This document shows positions 9,861 through 16,777 of a stretch of 41,836 nucleotides of DNA, piece after piece. Numbering within the stretch: position 1 is the stretch's first letter; each line of letters begins with the position of its first letter. Source of the stretch: Verrucomicrobia bacterium ADurb.Bin006 (GTDB lineage Bacteria > Verrucomicrobiota > Verrucomicrobiia > Limisphaerales > J093); NCBI GenBank assembly GCA_002071485.1, contig MWFF01000099.1, positions 1 to 41,836 of the forward strand, given 5' to 3'. The notes under the pieces were generated by a model. The model made no database searches, was not told where the DNA came from, and saw only the letters and a program-made list of their open reading frames with translations. The position numbers were made by a program, and so were the translations under genes.

Positions 9861-11503
9861 GGTTCGGTCTCCTGTATCTGGGCGACAAGCCGTTCGCCCA
9901 GCACGGCAATCGCCGGCGGAGGAAAGCGCAGGACTTCGCGCCCCAGGCCCAGGCGCGTCGGGGCGAACTGGCGGAAGCGCCCCGACGCCTGCGCCGCCTC
10001 GATGGCTGTCATCTGGGAATCGAGCCGGGCGAAGCCGCGCTCGAGCAACGGGCGCAGCGCGCGTCCGGATTGACAGAGCCGGAGGCACCGGCGGAACAGA
10101 TCGAGCGCAGCGCGCTTCAGAGCGGCCTGGAGTTCGAAGGAATAAAGCGTCTCGGCCGGATTGCTCCGTTTGAGATCGACGAGGTTCTTGGCACGCCGAT
10201 CCAACGCTGCGTAGGCCGGCTGACATGCCTGCCAGGCCGCGAAAAGGCGACGCACTTCCGGGCGCTGGAACCGGCACTCCGGATTGCGGGTGTGCGTGCC
10301 TCCGGCGAACGGGCGACGCAACAAGCCGTCCCGCTCGAGGGACTCGGCCAGCGGTGTTCCCGGGAAGGCCTGCACTCGACTGAAGAGCCACATATCGAGC
10401 AGATGACGGGACCCCAGGCGTTGCGCCACCATGACGGCGGCTTCCAGTTCATCGAGCGCGACGTAGGGATCGAACAGAACCAGGTAGACGCGGTACTCGA
10501 CGCCGACTCGTTCGAGTGTCGCGATGGCCGCGTCGTTCTTCGCCGGGGTGGTCTTCTTGCGGTAGAACTCGAGCTGGCGAGGCAGCCACGATTCGGCACC
10601 GATATCGACGCAAATCAAGCCAACCTCTTTCAACCGCCGCAATGTCGGTTCATCGAGGTTGTCCGGACGCGCCGAGATGATGAAGGTCACGCCAAGGCGC
10701 CGTGCCTCGAGGAGAGACGCGATGGCCAGCGCCCGCTCCTTTCCCCGGCGTCCGGGACCCAGGAAGTCGTCGTCGACGAAGTTCACGTGTCGAACTCCGT
10801 ACTCGTGTGCCAGCGTCTCGATCTCGTCCACGACGTTCGCAGGGCTTCGCGCGCGCCAGCAGGGGCCCGGCTGGAGGGCGAGGAAGGACCGGATGCTGCA
10901 AAAGCTGCAACTGCCATAGCACCCTCGACTCGAACTGACGCTCGCCCAGCCGTCCGCCCGGATCGCGTCGGCGTAGGCTCGCCTCGAGGGCGGCGGAAGC
11001 CGGTCCAGCTCGGCCAGGGGACGGCACGGATTGAGGCGGAGCCGCCCATCGGGCGCGCGGCATGCCACGTTGGGCACGTCGCGCCACTCGAGGCCCCGAA
11101 CCAGCCGGTCCGTCAATTCGACCAGAGCCTCTTCACCCTCTCCGCGCACGACCGAATCGACCTCGGGCCAGTCGGCGAGCAGTTCGCGGCAGGTGAACGT
11201 CGCGTGATGGCCGCCGAGGGTGATGTGGCCGCGCAGCCCGCCTCTGCGCAACCGCCGGATGAGCCGCAACGTCTCGTCCGCGTTGTTGAAGAAGAGCGAG
11301 AAACCCAGGAGCAACGGCTGGCGCCCGCGCAGGCGGGCCGCCAGCCAATCCACCCTCCGTCCGTGGAAGCTGGCGTCGAGAACCTCGGCGGTGTGCCCCC
11401 GGCGTTCGAGAGCCGCGGCCAGAAAGCCCAGCCCGAGGTTCTCCATCCGCTTGCGCCCTTCGTTGCGCCGCCCCCTGCAATCCGCCAGCACCACCTCGCC
11501 CAT
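9857..11503 (-). CDS. B12-binding radical SAM protein (rSAM-C)
   Basis: 548 residues. MGEVVLADCRG opens a cobalamin-binding domain with ENLGLGFLAAAL at 21 and ITLGGHHATF at 94. Radical SAM Cys 195, 199 and 202 in RGCYGSCSFC sit at the same residue numbers as in rSAM-E and rSAM-F. FVDDDFLGPG follows; the paralogue signature is slightly changed to ESWLPRQLEFYRKK, and ISARPDNLDE replaces the usual CRPD. The C-terminus carries GLGREVLRFPPPAI. It starts 2 nt after the stop of rSAM-B and its stop overlaps rSAM-D by 4 nt, so it is firmly inside the operon. Function inferred from family and context: SAM/cobalamin-dependent modification of the associated peptide. Confidence 0.9.
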   Translation of the reverse strand: MGEVVLADCRGRRNEGRKRMENLGLGFLAAALERRGHTAEVLDASFHGRRVDWLAARLRGRQPLLLGFSLFFNNADETLRLIRRLRRGGLRGHITLGGHHATFTCRELLADWPEVDSVVRGEGEEALVELTDRLVRGLEWRDVPNVACRAPDGRLRLNPCRPLAELDRLPPPSRRAYADAIRADGWASVSSSRGCYGSCSFCSIRSFLALQPGPCWRARSPANVVDEIETLAHEYGVRHVNFVDDDFLGPGRRGKERALAIASLLEARRLGVTFIISARPDNLDEPTLRRLKEVGLICVDIGAESWLPRQLEFYRKKTTPAKNDAAIATLERVGVEYRVYLVLFDPYVALDELEAAVMVAQRLGSRHLLDMWLFSRVQAFPGTPLAESLERDGLLRRPFAGGTHTRNPECRFQRPEVRRLFAAWQACQPAYAALDRRAKNLVDLKRSNPAETLYSFELQAALKRAALDLFRRCLRLCQSGRALRPLLERGFARLDSQMTAIEAAQASGRFRQFAPTRLGLGREVLRFPPPAIAVLGERLVAQIQETEP

Positions 11504-11505
11504 GG

Positions 11506-13272
11506 TCAGACCTCCGCAACGTCGCGCACCCCGACAGGCGAGGCCCGCATCCCCATAGCCTGACTGGCTTCGGCGACAAGGCGACGCACCGGGTTTGGCG
11601 GATACCGCACGGCCGACCTGCCGATGCGAAACGTCATGGTGGCGAATCGGGCAAAATCGCCTCGCCGCTCGCGCGCGTGGATGCGCGCAAGTTGTCGACG
11701 GAGCCGGGCCAGGCGCGGGGCAAGGCCGAGAACCGTCGGCGCCCGCCCGGCGTGCGCTGCGCGCTGGACGACCGCTTTGAACAGGTCGAAGGCGGCTCGG
11801 TACACTGCCTGGCTGGCGGCATCGACGAACTGGCGCTCGCAGGTGTTGCGGTTCGGGCCCGCCAGACGGGCGCGGAGCCGTTCGACCAGACGCGCCTGAG
11901 CCAGATAAAGCCGTTCCCCTTGGCGATGCACCCCCGCCATCGCCGGATGGACGAATCGGTAGGGCAGTGGCCCTTCGAAGGAGGCCCGGCCCCGGGGTGT
12001 GGTCAGGAGGCCGGCCTTGCGCAACTGACGTTCGATCGGGCTGCCCTTGAACACCGTGAGCCGATTGAACGCGGCCGACGCGGGAAAATGCCCGAGGCCG
12101 ACGCGTTCGAGTTCATCGAGGTTGGTCAGCAGTTCGGCGGGTGTGGCGTAGGGATTGGACGGGATGAGGTAGAAGCGGTTGGCCAGTTTCAGTTCCTTGA
12201 GCAGTGCAACGCCCCGGCGGTTTTGTTCCACATGCAGGCCCTTGCGATAAAGCCGCAGATGGCTGGGCACCCACGATTCCACCCCAATGTCCACACCTCG
12301 AAGCCCGGCCTCCTGCAGGAACCTCAGCAGATTCGGATCCAGATCGTTCGCGCGGCAGATGAAGAAGAAGGTGATCGCCAGCTTTCGGCGCAGGATTTCC
12401 CGGCCCAATTCCCATGCCCGTTCCCGCCCCGCGGGACCGTATCCAATCAGATTGTCGTCAGCGAACTCGATGTGCCGCACGCCGTGGCGCCGTACCAGTT
12501 CCTCGATCTCGTCAGCGACACCGGAGGCGCGGCGCGCCCGCCAGGCCGGACCGGGTGAGAGGCGGTGAAAGGCTCGGATGCTGCAGAAACTGCATGCCCC
12601 ATAGCAGCCGCGACTGGACAGGATCGTCGCCGTGCCCTCCTGCCGCATGTGTTCGAGGTACGGACGGCGGTCCGGAAACGGCAGGGCGTCGAGGTCGGAC
12701 ACCAGCGGCGGACACGGATTGCTCGAAATCCGGTCGCGTCCCCGCACGCAAAGCCCGGGCAGGCGCGTCCAGTCCTCGCCGGAGGCCAGGCACCGCGCCA
12801 ATGAAACGAGCGGCTCCTCGCCTTCGCCCAACACGATCGAGTCGACCTCCGGCCAGGCTTCGAGAATCTCGCGGCTGTTAAAGGTCGCATGGTGGCCGCC
12901 TAGCGTGATGTGCCGCCGATCGCCGGCGGCTCTCAGGGCGCGCACGATGCGCTTGGTTTCCTCGACGTTGTTCACGAAGAGACTGAATCCCGCCACACGG
13001 GAAGGCAGCGCCTCGAGCCGCTCGACCACCGCCTCGCTCGGAAGGTCGTGGAAGTGGGCATCCACGATCTCCGCACGCCGGCCCGCCGCACACAGGGTCG
13101 AAGACAAGTAGCCCAGACCCAGGTGCTCGATTTTGCCCGGCTTGCCAAACTTCGCGCAGCGCGCGTTGACCAGGATCACGTCGCGCGAGAACCGCGCATG
13201 CGCCGTCGAGCCCCGTTGCGATCCGCGTTCTCGAGTTTTCGGCTTCGCCGGGGTCATAAGTCCACGAAACAT
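11506..13272 (-). CDS. B12-binding radical SAM protein (rSAM-B)
   Basis: 588 residues if started at ATG 13272; a second ATG at 13257 gives 583. The 30-residue basic N-terminal extension before DVILVNARCA is not found in the paralogues, so even later starts are conceivable. A GGAGG lies 12 nt before the 13272 ATG, slightly far. B12 domain: EHLGLGYLSSTL, then VDAHFHDLP (it contains a His but not the DxHxxG spacing) and ITLGGHHATF. Radical SAM Cys 223, 227 and 230 in RGCYGACSFC. FADDNLIGYG and ESWVPSHLRLYRKG are this copy's variants of the family signatures. C-terminal motif RIGRSAVRYPPNPV. It lies 5 nt after rSAM-A and 2 nt before rSAM-C. Confidence 0.88.
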   Translation of the reverse strand: MFRGLMTPAKPKTRERGSQRGSTAHARFSRDVILVNARCAKFGKPGKIEHLGLGYLSSTLCAAGRRAEIVDAHFHDLPSEAVVERLEALPSRVAGFSLFVNNVEETKRIVRALRAAGDRRHITLGGHHATFNSREILEAWPEVDSIVLGEGEEPLVSLARCLASGEDWTRLPGLCVRGRDRISSNPCPPLVSDLDALPFPDRRPYLEHMRQEGTATILSSRGCYGACSFCSIRAFHRLSPGPAWRARRASGVADEIEELVRRHGVRHIEFADDNLIGYGPAGRERAWELGREILRRKLAITFFFICRANDLDPNLLRFLQEAGLRGVDIGVESWVPSHLRLYRKGLHVEQNRRGVALLKELKLANRFYLIPSNPYATPAELLTNLDELERVGLGHFPASAAFNRLTVFKGSPIERQLRKAGLLTTPRGRASFEGPLPYRFVHPAMAGVHRQGERLYLAQARLVERLRARLAGPNRNTCERQFVDAASQAVYRAAFDLFKAVVQRAAHAGRAPTVLGLAPRLARLRRQLARIHARERRGDFARFATMTFRIGRSAVRYPPNPVRRLVAEASQAMGMRASPVGVRDVAEV

Positions 13273-13277
13273 GCGGG

Positions 13278-15020
13278 CTAGCAGCCTCCGGCGACCAAAG
13301 GAGGAACAACGGCCTTATGCGTCGAGGGCTTCACGACGCGTCCGTGGCCGCGGCGTCCGAGCCCCGCCGCCTTGCGCGGGGGCTTTGTGGCGGTCTGCGT
13401 CAGTGCAAGGGCCTCAACCAGCACCGCCAGTTCCCGGGGCGGAAACGAGACAGTCTCCGTCCCCAAACGGAAACTGCATGTGGCGAATCGGCGGAACGTT
13501 CCGGCGCGCTGCGCCTTGCGGATTCGGTCGATGCCATGCCGAAGCTCGGTCAAGCGTTCCTGGACGCCCTGCCACGCCTTCTCGACCTCGCCGTCCTTGG
13601 CGCCCCGCAAGAGCAGCCGCACCGAGTCGAACTTGTGACGCTTGATGATTTCGTCCGTCTGCTGGACGAAGCGTTGGACCAGGCGGTTGTCGGTGGCCAG
13701 TTCTTCGAGGGGCCCATCGCGAAGGCCCACGTAGTGATGATGCAGTTCGTAGAGACGCGGAAGCAGCGGCCCGAGGCGCGAGTCGCGCACCACGTAGGGC
13801 TGCCCCCAGGGAAAGTCCTCCGTCGCCCCGTCCGGGCGCGTCCACAGCACTCCCTCGCGCCGCAAACGCTCGATCAGGGTCGTCCCCTCCAACACCACCA
13901 GCCAGGCGGGAATCTGTCCTTCGATGAAGTGGCTCAGTCCAATCCGCTCCATCCAGTCCAGACTTTCGATCAGTTCCTCGACAGAGGCGTAGGGGTCCAG
14001 CGGAATGTAGTAGAGGCGGTAGTCCAGGCCCAAGCGCTCGAGGGTCGCGATCGCCCGCAGATTCTGCTCCACCGTCGTGCCCTTCCGATAGAGCTTCAAC
14101 TGGCGGGGGATCATGGACTCGATGCCCGTTCCCACCGCACGGAGCCCCGCGGTCTGCAGAAAAGCGAAAGTCTCCTCGTGCACGTCGGTGGGGCGGCAAT
14201 CCAAATCGAATGTGAGTTCGAGCTTGCGCCGCAAAAGCTCGCGTCCGAATGCCCTGGCGCGCTCCCGTCCGGTCTCGCCGCGCCCCATGAAGTTGTCGTC
14301 GACAAAGTGGATATGCCGCGCTCCCTCTTCAGCAAGCCGTTCCATCTCGTCCACGATGTGGCGCGGGCTGCGCGCGCGCCATCCGGTTCCCTGCCCGAGG
14401 CGATAAAAGGCGCTCACGCTGCAGAAACTGCAACACGCATAGCAGCCCCGGCTCGATGCGACGTCCGCCACACCCTCTTCGCGCAGCCGCCTCCGGTACA
14501 CCGACCGATCAGGAAACGGCAGGGCATCGAGGTCGGGTATCAATGCGCGCGCCCCGGTGTGCCGGACACCCCCAGCGGCATCCCGAAAGGCCAGGCCTGG
14601 CGTGTCCCGCCACTCCTGCTTGTGCCGGACTCGCCGCACCAGTTCGGTGAGTGTCAACTCTCCCTCCCCGCGCACCACGGCGTCCACCGCCGGGTCCGCC
14701 AGCAGGGAGCCGGGACGAAAGCTGGCGTGATGCCCTCCCAGGCAGATGTGCCGCACCGAAGGCAAACCGCGGACCAGCCGGGCGGTTGCGAGGGCCTCAG
14801 CCTGATTGCTAAAGAAGATGGTGAACCCGACGACCGTGGGCCGCAACTCGCTCACGCGCCGGGCGATGTCTCGCGCGTCAAGGCGATCGAAGTGGCCGTC
14901 CACGATCTGCGTGTCGATTCCCTCGCCGCGGAGGTAGCTCGCAAGGCAGCCCAACCCCAGGTGCTCCCGCCGCTCCGGCACGATCCGCCCGCGACAATTG
15001 ACCAGAACGACTTCAGGCAT
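13278..15020 (-). CDS. B12-binding radical SAM protein (rSAM-A), first of the five-gene run
   Basis: 580 residues from ATG 15020 (MPEVVLVNCRG, matching paralogue N-termini); a TTG at 15029 would add three residues. B12 domain with EHLGLGCLASYL and ICLGGHHASF. The radical SAM motif RGCYACCSFC keeps CX3CX2C at Cys 193, 197 and 200 and carries an extra Cys at 196. It is the most divergent copy: ESMIPRQLKLYRKG lacks the usual Trp, the middle segment reads DLDCRPTDVHEE, and the C-terminal motif is RLGTETVSFPPREL. It starts 13 nt after the U32-like gene and ends 5 nt before rSAM-B. It is probably a peptide-modifying enzyme whose site or reaction may differ from the others. Confidence 0.88.
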   Translation of the reverse strand: MPEVVLVNCRGRIVPERREHLGLGCLASYLRGEGIDTQIVDGHFDRLDARDIARRVSELRPTVVGFTIFFSNQAEALATARLVRGLPSVRHICLGGHHASFRPGSLLADPAVDAVVRGEGELTLTELVRRVRHKQEWRDTPGLAFRDAAGGVRHTGARALIPDLDALPFPDRSVYRRRLREEGVADVASSRGCYACCSFCSVSAFYRLGQGTGWRARSPRHIVDEMERLAEEGARHIHFVDDNFMGRGETGRERARAFGRELLRRKLELTFDLDCRPTDVHEETFAFLQTAGLRAVGTGIESMIPRQLKLYRKGTTVEQNLRAIATLERLGLDYRLYYIPLDPYASVEELIESLDWMERIGLSHFIEGQIPAWLVVLEGTTLIERLRREGVLWTRPDGATEDFPWGQPYVVRDSRLGPLLPRLYELHHHYVGLRDGPLEELATDNRLVQRFVQQTDEIIKRHKFDSVRLLLRGAKDGEVEKAWQGVQERLTELRHGIDRIRKAQRAGTFRRFATCSFRLGTETVSFPPRELAVLVEALALTQTATKPPRKAAGLGRRGHGRVVKPSTHKAVVPPLVAGGC

Positions 15021-15033
15021 AGGCTGCAATACG

Positions 15034-16296
15034 CTACCCCGTCCGGGCTCGAACCGGCCCGCGCTTCGCTTGAAGCTTGGTCACCACGCCTGCCGCAAGG
15101 GCGTCGATCCGCGCCTGGTAATCAACCGCCGCTGCCGCCATGGTCCGGGCGCCGTCGACGACCTGGCGCGCCACGTCGCCGTCCTCCTCCTCCGTCACCA
15201 CACGCTCAGCCCAGTCGTGGCAATGGCGGCATGAACCGCATCCTTCCTGACACCGGTATGGCGTGCGCATGAATCGGTCGAGGAAGCCGGTCATCGCACG
15301 CGCATTGACTCGAAATCCGGTCCGCCCGCCCGCGAATGCCGACAACGGCACAGCGCCCGGTGGGGATTCCCCCCGGAGATACATTTCCACGGTCTTGAGG
15401 AGGTTCTCGGGGCGCGCGCCACGCCCCTGAATCTTGAAATGGTCGATGCCCGTCTGCGCGTAGAGATCGAGGTCCTCGGGCCGAATCCACGCCGACGTCA
15501 GGACGCGGACTTTGTCTTCATGATTCTGAATCATGCACCGCGCGCCGACGTGGGACAGGGCCGAGCCGGCGTCGGCTCCCGCTTCCTGCGGCTGCGAGAA
15601 ATGGGCGTTGAGATTGTAGTGGTGAGCCTTGAGCGGACACCCCAACTGACAGAGGCTGTTGACGATCAACCCCAATTCGAGCCCGCTGGACGCCCGAAGA
15701 GCGCGTAGCAGCGGAAAGTTGCGCGTCACGTCGATGTCCAGAGTCACCCGGTCGACCCCTAGACTGGCGAAGAACTCGAGCTTGCGCGCGGAATCGACAT
15801 AGCAGATGACCGACGCCCCCACCTTCAGGCCCGGCTCGCACGCCCGCACAAACTCCATGAGGAGTGGCGACGTGACCGTGACCCGCTCCGCGCCAGCGTC
15901 GGCCAGGCGCCCCAGCAAGGCCCGCAGCTCCCGTTGCCCCGTGTAGGTGCCTTCGTCCCCGCCCAGACAGGCGGCGTTGAGCAGGTAGCTGAAGGCGAAT
16001 CCTCGACGGCGCGCCGCGCGAATCCATCGGAACACCGCGGCATCGCTCACGCGGGGCAGGACTATGGCCGCACGACCGGACCCAAACCGGCTGCTGGCAT
16101 GCGAGCCATAGACTTCGACAACCCGAGCCCGGTCGCCGTACCGCTCGTTCAGCCGCTCATAGCCTTCGAGCAGGCCGCTGTCCCAGACGCAGGGCGCGCT
16201 GAAGCGACGCGCTCCAGCCGCGCCCAACGCCCGAACTCCGTCTGCCCACGGCCCGACAATCACACGTCCATCAACGGCAGCCACGCGTCGACTCAC
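15034..16296 (-). CDS. U32 peptidase-family protein in RiPP-like operon
   Basis: 420 residues, GTG start at 16296 inside the stop of the precursor gene (GTGA overlap), so translation is coupled to the peptide. U32 features: a TIM-barrel-like body, the Cys-rich stretch NSLCQLGCPLKAHHYNLNAH (Cys 216 and 220), Cys 254 in GARCMIQN, IDHFKIQGRGARPENLLKTV near 284 as in the U32 DSLKIEGR region, and a C-terminal cluster with Cys 349, 353, 356 and 359. Some U32 members (collagenase-like) are described as peptidases, others (UbiU/UbiV, RlhA type) as iron-sulfur-dependent, oxygen-independent hydroxylation proteins. Here it could cut the leader or add another modification. The family call is good; the role is inferred from its position between the peptide and radical SAM genes. 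Confidence 0.82.
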   Translation of the reverse strand: MSRRVAAVDGRVIVGPWADGVRALGAAGARRFSAPCVWDSGLLEGYERLNERYGDRARVVEVYGSHASSRFGSGRAAIVLPRVSDAAVFRWIRAARRRGFAFSYLLNAACLGGDEGTYTGQRELRALLGRLADAGAERVTVTSPLLMEFVRACEPGLKVGASVICYVDSARKLEFFASLGVDRVTLDIDVTRNFPLLRALRASSGLELGLIVNSLCQLGCPLKAHHYNLNAHFSQPQEAGADAGSALSHVGARCMIQNHEDKVRVLTSAWIRPEDLDLYAQTGIDHFKIQGRGARPENLLKTVEMYLRGESPPGAVPLSAFAGGRTGFRVNARAMTGFLDRFMRTPYRCQEGCGSCRHCHDWAERVVTEEEDGDVARQVVDGARTMAAAAVDYQARIDALAAGVVTKLQAKRGPVRARTG

Positions 16297-16625
16297 GAGA
16301 ACGCGGAGACGATGGCCACGTCGGCGATCGGAATCAGCACCGCAACCCCGGGCGTCTCCTGCTCCTGGAGTTCCCTGGCCAGGTTGTTGATCTTGCCTTG
16401 GAGTTCCTGAATCTGCCGCGCCTGGGTCGGCCCGAACCGAATGCCCACCTGCGCCGCCGCCGCCTCCGGGTCCTTGCTCAGCAGCGTGCGGAAGGTCTCG
16501 TCGGTTAAGGCCTTCCCCATCAACATCTGCATCTTGGCCCGCGTCGGCCTGGTCAGACGAGGCTTGGCTTTGGGGCTAGACTTCGCGCCTGCTTTTCGTG
16601 TCGGTCGCCTACTCTTTGGACTCAT
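16293..16625 (-). CDS. Os1348/NHLP-like RiPP precursor peptide (putative)
   Basis: 110 residues. GGAG lies 7 nt before the ATG. Residues 1-31 are Lys/Arg/Pro/Ser-rich (MSPKSRRPTRKAG and on). Residues 35-87 resemble the leader of Os1348-type members of the nitrile-hydratase-like leader clan: MGKALTDETFRTLLSKDPEA, then VGIRFGPTQARQIQELQGK, i.e. the pattern 'alt-D-x-x-F-R-x-x-L-x-x-D-P-e-A-A' followed by a helix. Residues 94-110 (VAVLIPIADVAIVSAFS) are very hydrophobic, rich in Val, Ile and Ala with one Pro, and are the likely core. No GG-type cleavage site is visible; PG at 92-93 precedes the core. Its stop overlaps the U32 start. Leader similarity is recognised by eye and needs a profile search; the RiPP role is inferred from leader, size and neighbours. 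Confidence 0.75.
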   Translation of the reverse strand: MSPKSRRPTRKAGAKSSPKAKPRLTRPTRAKMQMLMGKALTDETFRTLLSKDPEAAAAQVGIRFGPTQARQIQELQGKINNLARELQEQETPGVAVLIPIADVAIVSAFS

Positions 16626-16777
16626 GCTTCACTCCATTGGTTCTGATGTTTCACCGCACTCGCCTCGGCCCGCGGCTGCCCCGTGCACACCGTTCAGGCA
16701 TGGGGTGGCCGCGTGCTCGAGACGCAAACCGCCTCGTCGTTTTGGACAATCCATACTGTGGGAAATACGGGCAGACG
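16626..16777 (-). promoter_or_regulatory. Gap upstream of precursor gene, probable promoter/5' UTR
   Basis: This 152-nt gap is the only sizeable break in the radical SAM locus and directly precedes the peptide gene, so a promoter driving the peptide-U32-radical SAM operon is expected here. The ribosome-binding site is GGAGTGAAGC just before the ATG. I see no convincing -35/-10 pair and no clear terminator for rSAM-F. An RNA leader that boosts peptide expression would also fit, but nothing in the sequence proves it. Confidence 0.4.

Noticed and set aside
8277..10073. Long plus-strand open frames opposite the radical SAM genes (also 6907-8433, 9824-11563, 13317-15272)
   Set aside because: They mirror the minus-strand coding frames, lack family motifs and ribosome-binding sites, and cross several real gene borders.
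9861..10391. N-terminal extension of rSAM-D to 731 residues
   Set aside because: The added part overlaps rSAM-C, is Arg/Pro/Ser-rich and does not align with the other five paralogues.
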